From assembly GCA_021815655.1 (NCBI GenBank), contig JAKAGJ010000124.1, positions 1-6,521 of the forward strand: a stretch of DNA of 6,521 nt, in the 5' to 3' direction. This stretch comes from Deltaproteobacteria bacterium. Lineage in GTDB: Bacteria; Desulfobacterota; Desulfarculia; Desulfarculales; Desulfarculaceae. Each line of letters begins with the position of its first letter. The stretch's first letter is position 1. The translations under genes and the position numbers were made by a program. A model generated the notes under the pieces. That model was not told the DNA's origin. It did not search any database and was given only the letters and a program-made list of their open reading frames with translations. Shown here one piece after another: positions 1 to 4,685 of this stretch.

Positions 1-129
1 CTGGCCGGCAGCAGCCAGGCCCTGGACACGCTCCTGCTCTACAACGCCCAGGACGTCATCAACCTGGAGCCGCTGTTGAAGCTGGCGGTGGCAGAGTTGA
101 GCGCCAGGTTGCTGGGGCGGTTGGCCTAG
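1..129 (+). CDS. 3' end of a YprB-like ribonuclease-H-fold exonuclease (partial)
   Basis: Frame 1 is open from the window edge to a TAG at 127-129 and gives the last 42 residues of a protein. The segment LLLYNAQDVINLEPLLKLA resembles the end of the 3'-5' exonuclease (RNase H-like) domain of YprB-type proteins, where a Tyr-Asn-x-x-Asp-Val-x-Asn-Leu motif supplies the last acidic metal ligand. By family knowledge these are DEDD-type nucleases of uncertain substrate. Codon use (mostly G or C in third position) fits the GC-rich chromosome. The stop lies in the tetramer CTAG at 126-129, which also contains the TAG stop of the convergent minus-strand gene. Only the C-terminus is visible, so the family call rests on one motif. 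Confidence 0.6.
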   Translation: MAGSSQALDTLLLYNAQDVINLEPLLKLAVAELSARLLGRLA

Positions 130-770
130 TAGTCGCTGGCCTGGGCCACGGCCAGGCGCAGGCGGTTGGCCACGGCATGGCTGGTGGTCACGGCGATGGT
201 CTTGAGGCGGTTGTTGTAGGTGCTGGTCAACTTGACCAGGCCCTGGCCCAGGGCGCGAGGGTCGGCCTCCCGCTGCCAGGCCTTGGCCAGGAGTTCCTCC
301 ACCCCCTGGGCGAAGGCCTGCGCGGCGCGTCCGCTGGCCTCGGCCAAGGCCGGGCCGCCTGCCAAGCTCTGCCCTTTAGGCTCCATATCCACCTGAGGGC
401 CGGCCAGGCCGCGCAGGGTGATGATCCGCACCAGGGTGCGTGACTCCTGCCGGGTCATATCCAGCAAAACGTCCTCGGCTTGGGCGCACTTGTCCCGGGC
501 GATGGCCGCCAGGCTGGCCTGGAGCCATAGGCGAAAAGCGCTGGGGTTGGCCTGGCCGGCGGGCAGACGGGGGTAATCGGCCAAGGCCTGGCGCAGGAGG
601 GCTTGGCTGTCAGTGGCCGCCGCTGCCAGGGCCGCCACCGCCCTGGGCTCCCAATATTCCTTGAAGCGCAAGGCCTGGGCCTCCTGGCGCATGGACACCA
701 TGGAGGCCATGGCGCGGGCGTGCTCAAAGGCCTGGATGTGCGTTGTCGGGTCGTTTTGTTCTTGGGGCAT
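126..770 (-). CDS. Helical protein ending in the front half of a phage MuF minor-head domain (probably truncated)
   Basis: A 214-residue protein from the ATG at 770, which has GAGG six bases upstream. A GTG at 785, directly abutting the previous stop and also preceded by GGAG, would add five residues. It is mostly Ala/Leu/Gln/Arg helices with no signal peptide or membrane segment. Residues 155-214, including NNRLKTIAVTT and HAVANRLRLAVAQ, resemble the central part of phage Mu gpF/SPP1 gp7-like minor-head domains, where an R..xIA.TE..ra.N..Rl..a pattern precedes the Cys/His motif. Here the usual Glu of TE is Thr. The protein stops at Tyr214, inside the CTAG that also ends the convergent nuclease gene, just where a MuF domain should continue. 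That missing part is recognisable at the start of the toxin-like gene at 1924. It is GC-rich (about 70% by hand count at 661-720). The MuF assignment is inference from pattern; otherwise call it hypothetical. Confidence 0.5.
   Translation of the reverse strand: MPQEQNDPTTHIQAFEHARAMASMVSMRQEAQALRFKEYWEPRAVAALAAAATDSQALLRQALADYPRLPAGQANPSAFRLWLQASLAAIARDKCAQAEDVLLDMTRQESRTLVRIITLRGLAGPQVDMEPKGQSLAGGPALAEASGRAAQAFAQGVEELLAKAWQREADPRALGQGLVKLTSTYNNRLKTIAVTTSHAVANRLRLAVAQASDY
331..356. repeat. 26-base direct repeat, copy 1
   Basis: Bases 331-356 match 2017-2042 in 25 of 26 positions, with the single mismatch at 341. This copy lies inside the MuF-like gene and encodes, on the minus strand, GPALAEASG. 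A shorter related sequence at 134-157 (15 identical bases, then two mismatches) lies at the 3' end of the same gene. All are alternating GGCC-rich codons for Ala, Gln and Leu, so convergent low-complexity sequence is possible. Confidence 0.45.
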
Positions 771-785
771 GGGGTACCTCGCCAC

Positions 786-1061
786 CTAAAATCTCCATGA
801 AAAAACCCACCAAAACCACCATGGAAGCAAAGCTAGCAATCCCGAAACCCATATCCAGGCCAAATCTCCCATTTTGCGTTTCCTAAAGATTATAGCCAGC
901 GATATGAAAATTGCCCAGACTGGCACAACAACATATTGAGCATCAAAAATAATCCATTCTCTCTTGCAAAAATAAATAAGAAATAAATTCACAAAGCTAA
1001 TCAAGTATGCAATGGATCCCATTATTATATCAATGTGCTTATAGTCAAATATACTTTTCAT
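786..1061 (-). CDS. Three-helix membrane protein, candidate immunity protein
   Basis: A 91-residue, very hydrophobic protein with three likely membrane helices at about residues 13-31, 41-59 and 67-88. Charged turns (CKRE near 32-35, RKRK near 60-63) separate them, and the end is tryptophan-rich (PWWFWWVF). The ATG at 1061 has a G-rich stretch upstream (GGGGGGTG, about 6 bases away), a moderate ribosome site. It begins 35 bases after the phospholipase-like gene stops, on the same strand, and its TAG abuts the possible GTG start of the next gene. It is the most AT-rich gene here: about 30-35% GC by hand count at 901-1080, against about 70% in neighbours. I recognise no family. Small size, position directly after a toxin-like gene and shared low GC are the usual marks of an immunity gene, and a membrane location would suit protection against a membrane-lipid-cleaving enzyme. 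That role is inferred. Confidence 0.7.
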   Translation of the reverse strand: MKSIFDYKHIDIIMGSIAYLISFVNLFLIYFCKREWIIFDAQYVVVPVWAIFISLAIIFRKRKMGDLAWIWVSGLLALLPWWFWWVFSWRF

Positions 1062-1096
1062 CTACGACACCCCCCAGAAAGATACATTCTGTCCTG

Positions 1097-1924
1097 CTAA
1101 TTGTTTTCCATGAAAAACTTGAGCAATTTATATTTGCTACTGACGTATTCGGTACCATATTTGGACCTTAACATAGCATAATCTGCTTTAGCCTCAAAAT
1201 AGTTAAGAGAATCGGCTCGAAACTTCTTTGCATATTCCAAGTCTTCTCCGGACCTGGGTGGATGGGGCCATTTTTGAGGGTCTTCGTCTAGTCCTTGCAA
1301 TTGCTGAATCAGCTCCTTATCGCAATCAATTTTCGACACAGAGTAAAATTGCTGTTCCCCGCTTTTACCATAACAATAATCATGGTCTTCATACAGGCTG
1401 TCGAGACTATCAATGGGCGGCTTATAGTTTTCAGCCAGCCACTCGTCAACGGACAAGCCCTCTTGTTGGGCCAACTCCGCGATCTTGTCTTCGTTTCTTC
1501 CAAAACGCCAACGCTGGCCGCCAAAGTTGCCATAGGTGGGTCCGTCACTCATCTTTCTGCCATCGGTGCAGTATACCAAATCGAATGGGCCATAGCGTCC
1601 GGTGTTAAATTGTTCACTCAAACCGCTGGTTGAAAAATTGACATCGCTGGCGATGGATGGTCCCGTGCCATGGAGGTCAGCGCTCATGTTATGCCAAGCT
1701 CCCTCTCTTGAATAGATCGAGAGAGCGTTTTCAATCAACTCCAACTTGCACCGGCAATGGGGGTGCATTGGGGGGTCTGGCCTTTCTGCTATAGGGCGCT
1801 GCCCTTCCCGGGGCTCATGCACGAACTCCTGCCCGCAATACTGAGCACATATCTCGCATGGTTTGCTTCCCGGGGTGCACACATACCTGTAGCCCTCGAT
1901 CAAGCGCCGTCTACTGCCCGCCAT
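1097..1924 (-). CDS. MuF C-terminal motif fused to a phospholipase A2-like toxin domain
   Basis: A 275-residue protein; the ATG at 1924 has GGAGG six bases upstream and an in-frame TAA lies about 40 bases further up. Residues 11-62 carry KPCEICAQYCG (Cys23, Cys26, Cys30) and PPMHPHCRCKLEL (His54, His56, Cys57, Cys59), the pattern that closes MuF minor-head domains in phages. Residues about 105-210 look like a secreted-type phospholipase A2: calcium loop YGNFGG (131-136), then LDSLYEDHDYCYG with His181-Asp182 as the catalytic pair and Asp175, Cys184 and Tyr185 in place, then Cys201-Asp202 before LIQQL. The paired cysteines of the classical DxCCxxHD motif are Leu-Tyr here. The family hydrolyses the sn-2 ester of phospholipids with calcium. 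No signal peptide is seen. GC content is about 62% over the MuF part (1741-1800) but 37-50% over the lipase part. MuF-toxin fusions are a described class of temperate-phage polymorphic toxins. Most of the MuF domain is missing, so it may be a rearranged or orphan toxin. Confidence 0.72.
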   Translation of the reverse strand: MAGSRRRLIEGYRYVCTPGSKPCEICAQYCGQEFVHEPREGQRPIAERPDPPMHPHCRCKLELIENALSIYSREGAWHNMSADLHGTGPSIASDVNFSTSGLSEQFNTGRYGPFDLVYCTDGRKMSDGPTYGNFGGQRWRFGRNEDKIAELAQQEGLSVDEWLAENYKPPIDSLDSLYEDHDYCYGKSGEQQFYSVSKIDCDKELIQQLQGLDEDPQKWPHPPRSGEDLEYAKKFRADSLNYFEAKADYAMLRSKYGTEYVSSKYKLLKFFMENN

Positions 1925-2016
1925 TTCTCGCCTCCGCGCCCAGGTTGGCCCTACCTTCTGCCGGTCAGGTTAACCCAAGCACGCGGCGGCTGACTGGGGA
2001 GGGGCCTCACAACTTG

Positions 2017-2042
2017 CCGCTGGCCTGGGCCAAGGCCGGGCC
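2017..2042. repeat. 26-base direct repeat, copy 2, upstream of the toxin-like gene
   Basis: Partner of 331-356 (25 of 26 bases). It lies in the 186-base gap (1925-2110) between the divergent toxin-like gene and the cupin gene. On the minus strand one frame reads GPALAQASGKL then TGA, in register with GPALAEASGRA of the downstream MuF-like protein. It could therefore be a scrap of a second MuF gene copy lying just ahead of the toxin. Otherwise the gap shows only the two ribosome binding sites and a GGTTAACC palindrome near 1968-1975; I see no convincing promoter for either gene. Confidence 0.4.
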
Positions 2043-2110
2043 CGTGGCGGGGGCTGGCCCCCATAGGGCATTCGTGGTAGCTTGGGGGCAAAGTCTTTGG
2101 GAGGTGCAAG

Positions 2111-2572
2111 GTGGAGTTAATCGACGGCGTGCGCACCAAGGCGCTCAAGGTCATCCCCGACGAGCGGGGCCGGCTCATGGAGATACTGCGGGCCGATGAC
2201 GAGATTTTCGTGGGCTTCGGCCAGGTCTACCTGACCACCACCCTGCCCGGCGTGGTCAAGGCCTGGCATCTGCACAAGCTGCAAACCGACAACGTGGCCT
2301 GCGTGGCGGGCATGATAAAGCTGTGCCTATACGACGAGCGCCGCGACTCCCCCACCTTCGGCCGCCTCAACGAGTTCTTCCTGGGGGTGCACCGGCCGCT
2401 GTTGGTGCAGATTCCGCCCTTTGTCTGCCACGGCTGGAAGTGCGTCAGCCTGGAGGAGGCCCTGATCGTCAACACCGTCACCCGCCCCTACAACTATCAG
2501 GAGCCCGACGAGTTTCGCTTCGACGCCCACCAGAGCCACATACCCTACGACTGGAGCCGCCGCGACGGCTAG
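2111..2572 (+). CDS. RmlC-like cupin, dTDP-4-dehydrorhamnose 3,5-epimerase family
   Basis: A 153-residue protein from a GTG at 2111 with GGGAGG six bases upstream. It matches the short form of the RmlC cupin family: IDGVRTKALKVIPDERGRL at the N-terminus, GQVYLTTTLPGVVKAWHLH, YDERRDSPTFG, IPPFVCHGWK and a terminal PYDWSRRDG. RmlC enzymes epimerise C3 and C5 of a nucleotide-linked 4-keto sugar on the way to rhamnose or related sugars. His53 of KAWHLHK aligns with the catalytic base of RmlC, Tyr127 or Tyr129 could be the acid, and His107 is the conserved cupin histidine. Where classical RmlC has RGLH and a Lys in the next strand, this protein has KAWH and Asn61, so substrate and even reaction are open. 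It is shorter than classical RmlC (about 180 residues). No other sugar-nucleotide gene is nearby; the next gene starts 26 bases downstream and is probably cotranscribed. Confidence 0.85.
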   Translation: MELIDGVRTKALKVIPDERGRLMEILRADDEIFVGFGQVYLTTTLPGVVKAWHLHKLQTDNVACVAGMIKLCLYDERRDSPTFGRLNEFFLGVHRPLLVQIPPFVCHGWKCVSLEEALIVNTVTRPYNYQEPDEFRFDAHQSHIPYDWSRRDG

Positions 2573-2598
2573 CCCCCGGCGGCCCCCAAGGACGCGCC

Positions 2599-2889
2599 AT
2601 GCCCACCCCCGAGGCCTATGAACGGGCCAGCGCCCGGGCCAGGGCCCGCCTGAAACTGTACAAGCAGGGGGCCGTCTCCCTGTTGCTGGCCCTGCTATTG
2701 GCCGGCATCAACCTGGCCACCTTCCGGGGGCGCTGGTGGTTCTGGTGGCCAGCGCTGGGGTTGGGTCTGCTCTGGGGGATCAACGCCGTCAGGGTCTACA
2801 ACCACCGCCGCTTCGAAACCCTGGAAGAGCGCCTGCTGCAGGAGGAGCTGGACAAGGAGGAGCGGCTCCGCAACATCCTGGACGACTAG
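2599..2889 (+). CDS. 2TM-domain small membrane protein
   Basis: A 96-residue protein from the ATG at 2599, with AAGGA six bases upstream. A basic N-terminus rich in Arg and Ala (residues 8-22) is followed by two membrane helices at about 24-41 and 46-66, with GRWWFWWPALGLGLLWGI between and within them. The tail (70-96) is charged and probably coiled (ETLEERLLQEELDKEERL). The INLATFRGRWWFWWPALG pattern, ending with an aromatic-basic segment after helix 2, resembles the 2TM domain (Pfam 2TM), a pair of helices of unknown function found alone or in front of signalling domains. It follows the cupin gene by 26 bases and likely shares its transcript. The long open frame starting near 2323 only reaches this gene by running through the cupin in the wrong frame. 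Confidence 0.75.
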   Translation: MPTPEAYERASARARARLKLYKQGAVSLLLALLLAGINLATFRGRWWFWWPALGLGLLWGINAVRVYNHRRFETLEERLLQEELDKEERLRNILDD

Positions 2890-2902
2890 GCGCGGCCGGG
2901 CA

Positions 2903-2932
2903 TTGACAGGGCCGCGGCCCTTGGCCTAAGCT
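2903..2932 (+). promoter_or_regulatory. Candidate sigma-70 promoter before the terB-like gene
   Basis: A perfect TTGACA at 2903-2908 is followed after 18 bases by TAAGCT (2927-2932), which keeps the TA and final T of a -10 box. It lies just after the 2TM gene and upstream of the terminator at 2978-3018. Only about 39 bases separate that terminator from the terB-like start, too little for an ordinary complete promoter, so this may be the promoter of a terminated leader or of a short RNA of about 80 bases. The weak -10 limits confidence. Confidence 0.35.
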
Positions 2933-2977
2933 CTAGCCAACGCCCGCCTTGGGCGCACAATCACACCCGGGGTCACG

Positions 2978-3018
2978 AAACGCCCCTCTGCCGGCCCGCG
3001 CCGGGGAGGGGCGTTTTT
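2978..3018 (+). terminator. Rho-independent terminator
   Basis: Bases 2978-2988 (AAACGCCCCTC) pair perfectly with 3006-3016, and an inner CCGG/CCGG pair (2991-2994 with 3001-3004) extends the stem. The T-run is 3014-3018. It sits 88 bases after the 2TM stop, so it can end the cupin-2TM transcript. The AAA at 2978-2980 gives only a short U-tract on the other strand. Confidence 0.85.
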
Positions 3019-3057
3019 GCGTTGAGGCCAACCGCACCGACAACCAAGGGGGATCGC

Positions 3058-3477
3058 ATGGGACTATTTGACAAGCTGGTCGGAAAAAAGGAAACCGTTC
3101 TCACGCCCAAGGCGGCCCTGGCCTTGGCCTGCATGACCGTGGTTGCCGCCGACGGCGGCGTGGACGAGGAGGAGATGGCCACGCTCAAGCGCATCGTGAA
3201 GGACGACCAACAGGCCTTCCACACGGCCATCAAGGTGTACAAGGACCTCTCGACCCAGGAATGCGTGGACTTGGTGGTGGCCTCCCTGAACCCCAAGCAG
3301 CGGGTGGCGGTCCTGGTCAATCTCTTGGACATCGCCATGGCCGACGGCGTGTTCGCCGGCCCCGAGGAAAAATTGCTGGTGGCCTACCTGGAGGCCCTGC
3401 AAATCGGCGAGCAGGTGGTCAAGGACCTGGTGGAGATGATAGCCCTCAAGAATGACCATTCCATCTTCGAGGAATGA
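3058..3477 (+). CDS. TerB-like tellurite-resistance-family protein
   Basis: A 139-residue protein from the ATG at 3058, preceded by AAGGGGGA at about the right distance. An upstream in-frame start at 3022 would fall at the foot of the terminator and is less likely. After a short N-terminal segment (MGLFDKLVGKKE) it is all-helical with two acidic ADG loops: AADGGVDEEE at 30-39 and AMADGVFAGPEE at 93-104. Two such loops in a helical bundle are the signature of the TerB/DjlA-N fold, where acidic side chains are thought to bind metal. TerB proteins are linked to tellurite resistance and envelope stress, but many stand-alone members have no known function. No other ter gene is seen. It leads a tightly spaced group with two zinc-binding mini-proteins and a conserved unknown protein, which suggests one operon through 4208. 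Confidence 0.8.
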   Translation: MGLFDKLVGKKETVLTPKAALALACMTVVAADGGVDEEEMATLKRIVKDDQQAFHTAIKVYKDLSTQECVDLVVASLNPKQRVAVLVNLLDIAMADGVFAGPEEKLLVAYLEALQIGEQVVKDLVEMIALKNDHSIFEE

Positions 3478-3531
3478 GGCCCCGAGGCCTGTTATCGGTT
3501 TCTCCAACGCCGGTTAGCTTAGGAGCCCAAG

Positions 3532-3642
3532 ATGAGCGCCAAATTCAACCAGTGCCCCAACTGCGGCTCCACCGACAAACGCGACGCCGGCTACGCCAAG
3601 GGTAAGAGGCCACGGCCTCTGCCAACGGTTTTTATCTGCTGA
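3532..3642 (+). CDS. 36-residue single-knuckle CPNC mini-protein
   Basis: A short frame of 36 residues begins at the ATG at 3532, with AGGAG six bases upstream. It starts MSAKFNQCPNCGSTDKRD, a clear first half of a zinc ribbon (Cys8-Pro-Asn-Cys11-Gly), followed by a basic, proline-rich tail ending in Cys36. A normal zinc ribbon needs a second CxxC 12-20 residues later; none appears in this frame or in the other plus-strand frames checked by eye. It may be a truncated zinc ribbon, or it may bind metal as a dimer. The strong ribosome site and the position 21 bases before the next zinc-finger gene favour real translation. A perfect hairpin at 3605-3620 lies in its 3' end. Confidence 0.5.
   Translation: MSAKFNQCPNCGSTDKRDAGYAKGKRPRPLPTVFIC
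3605..3620. repeat. Perfect inverted repeat in the 3' end of the mini-gene
   Basis: AGAGGCC (3605-3611) and GGCCTCT (3614-3620) are exact reverse complements with two bases between them; as RNA this would fold as a 6-pair stem with a CACG loop. Five Ts follow at 3629-3633, eight bases from the stem, which is too far for a classical terminator. It may instead be an RNA-stability or processing hairpin between the two small genes. Confidence 0.4.
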
Positions 3643-3663
3643 CCATACGTCTAGGGGGTCAAG

Positions 3664-3837
3664 ATGGCCAAGTGCCAAACATGCGGCGGCAAGGGATCGG
3701 TAAAGTGCCCCAAGTGCAAGGGGGCCGGTCGTCACGGCGATGGGGGCTTCATCCCCGGCGGCACCAAGCAGTGCGACAACTGCCACGGTTCCGGGGTGGT
3801 GAAGTGCGGCGTCTGCCACGGCAAGGGATACGTTTAA
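3664..3837 (+). CDS. 57-residue DnaJ-type zinc-finger protein
   Basis: From the ATG at 3664 (AGGGGG about five bases upstream) to TAA at 3835-3837. The protein is almost only a DnaJ-like cysteine-rich domain, with four CxxCxGxG units in order: CQTCGGKG (4-11), CPKCKGAG (15-22), CDNCHGSG (37-44) and CGVCHGKG (48-55). In DnaJ, units 1 and 4 and units 2 and 3 each hold one zinc, and the domain binds unfolded protein or acts in disulfide exchange. Here there is no J domain and no substrate-binding C-terminus, so it is a free-standing zinc domain rather than a broken DnaJ: both ends are clean and it has its own ribosome site. It lies 21 bases after the CPNC mini-gene and 23 before the next gene, so probably the same operon. 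Its partner is unknown; a redox or zinc-chaperone role is speculation. Confidence 0.85.
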   Translation: MAKCQTCGGKGSVKCPKCKGAGRHGDGGFIPGGTKQCDNCHGSGVVKCGVCHGKGYV

Positions 3838-3860
3838 AAACCGGGAGGGGGGACAAGAGC

Positions 3861-4208
3861 GTGAAGCTGATAATCGAGCGCGATCAGAGAGACAAAACCA
3901 GCATCCTGGGCAAGCACAAAGGGGTCACCTTTTCCCTTTCCTGCAAGGTGGAATTGACCTCCGAGGAAAAGAAGCTGGTGGAGCGCTACCAGGCCTCGGG
4001 CCACGTGCTGACCTACAAGAGCGCCAGCGATGGCGCCCGCCTGCCCGGGCAGACGGTGGGCGGGCTCATGGCCGGCGTGTACCAGGAAATGGACGACGTG
4101 GGCACCCTGCTCAACAACGAAGATGTTATCAAGAGCGCCTGCCAGGACTTCAAAAACCTGCTGGAGGTCATGAAAACCTTCGGCGGACAGGAGGTCATCG
4201 AGTTCTAG
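3861..4208 (+). CDS. Conserved protein of unknown function, 115 residues
   Basis: I place the start at the GTG at 3861, which follows GGAGGGGGG at 3844-3852; the longer frame upstream runs through the zinc-finger gene in the wrong register. The protein begins MKLIIERDQRDKTSILGKHK with a likely beta strand, continues with GVTFSLSCKVELTSEEKKLV, and ends in a helical region with an amphipathic segment (SACQDFKNLLEVMKTFGG). It has one long soluble domain with no membrane segment or recognised catalytic motif. The pattern reminds me of short unnamed proteins in Desulfobacterota, but I cannot name a family. It is the last gene of the plus-strand group starting with the TerB-like gene and faces a convergent gene 54 bases downstream. 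Confidence 0.7.
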   Translation: MKLIIERDQRDKTSILGKHKGVTFSLSCKVELTSEEKKLVERYQASGHVLTYKSASDGARLPGQTVGGLMAGVYQEMDDVGTLLNNEDVIKSACQDFKNLLEVMKTFGGQEVIEF

Positions 4209-4232
4209 GGGGTTATGCGGCGTTGGCTTGGC

Positions 4233-4254
4233 CCGGCCGCGCCCGCGCGGCCGG
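4233..4254. terminator. GC-rich hairpin between convergent genes
   Basis: CCGGCCGCG (4233-4241) pairs perfectly with CGCGGCCGG (4246-4254) around a four-base CCCG loop. It lies in the 54-base gap between the stops of two convergent genes, where a shared transcription end is expected. No T-run follows on either strand, so it may be a weak or factor-dependent terminator, or a barrier to 3' exonucleases. Confidence 0.45.
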
Positions 4255-4262
4255 ACAGCCCC

Positions 4263-4685
4263 CTACTCCCCAAACTTGAGCCTCAACTGGCGGGCGCCCT
4301 TGTGGGCCTCGTACTTCACCTGCACCTCCAGGTTGTCGTTGCCCAGGCCCAGGGCCAAAAGCCCCTTGGCCTTGTCGCCTTCCAGGTGCAGGATGCGCTG
4401 GGCGTAGTCCAGCACCTGCCCCGCCACCACCGGTCCCGGCGAGGGCAGGGTGGTGGCGCGGTACTCGGCGGTCACCACGGCCTGGCCCTGGGGGTCCAGG
4501 TCCAGGGTGATCTTGCGGGCGCCAGCGCCCACGGCGTGCAGCACGGCCAGGGCCAGCCACTTGATGGCCGCCTCCTGGGCGTCGGCCTCGCCGGCCAGCT
4601 CGGACATGGCCGGCAGGGGATCGCGGCTGCTGTAGCATTGGGCCATCTCCTGGACCTTCAGATGCAGGTTGCGTTTGTCTTCCAT
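4263..4685 (-). CDS. Conserved protein of unknown function, 140 residues
   Basis: Start chosen at the ATG at 4685 because GGAGGAG lies directly upstream; an in-frame extension to 4709 would put the ribosome site inside the gene. The protein has two visible parts: an N-terminal helical region (MEDKRNLHLKVQEMAQCYSS, then EAAIKWLALAVLHAVGAGA at about 38-56) and a beta-rich part (KITLDLDPQGQAVVTAEYR, LPSPGPVV at 80-87, HLEGDKAKGLLALGLG, then LEVQVKYEA). The EYR..LPSPG and LALG segments recall a conserved family I associate with sulfate reducers, without known function. No enzyme motif, signal peptide or membrane helix is visible. It has its own good promoter (4815-4787) and a leader of roughly 95 bases. 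Confidence 0.75.
   Translation of the reverse strand: MEDKRNLHLKVQEMAQCYSSRDPLPAMSELAGEADAQEAAIKWLALAVLHAVGAGARKITLDLDPQGQAVVTAEYRATTLPSPGPVVAGQVLDYAQRILHLEGDKAKGLLALGLGNDNLEVQVKYEAHKGARQLRLKFGE

Noticed and set aside
1228..1633. Two plus-strand frames inside the toxin-like gene
   Set aside because: The opposite strand carries the recognisable phospholipase motifs. The plus-strand products show no family pattern or ribosome site.
126..2042. Whole 1.9-kb segment as an insertion sequence or integrative element
   Set aside because: No transposase, integrase or clear terminal inverted repeats are present. The flanking direct repeat is inside a gene at one end, so it is not a target-site duplication.
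2323..2889. 188-residue plus-strand frame appearing to fuse a proline/arginine-rich region to the 2TM protein
   Set aside because: The first 90 residues are the cupin gene read in the wrong frame. The 2TM gene has its own ATG and ribosome site at 2599.
3022..3057. Extended start for the TerB-like gene at 3022
   Set aside because: It would begin directly after the terminator T-run and lacks a ribosome site, while ATG 3058 has a clear one and starts the conserved MGLFDKL segment.
3477..3490. Small hairpin AGGCC-CCGA-GGCCT after the TerB-like gene
   Set aside because: Only five pairs and no T-run close by; the following genes are spaced like the same operon, so I do not call a terminator.
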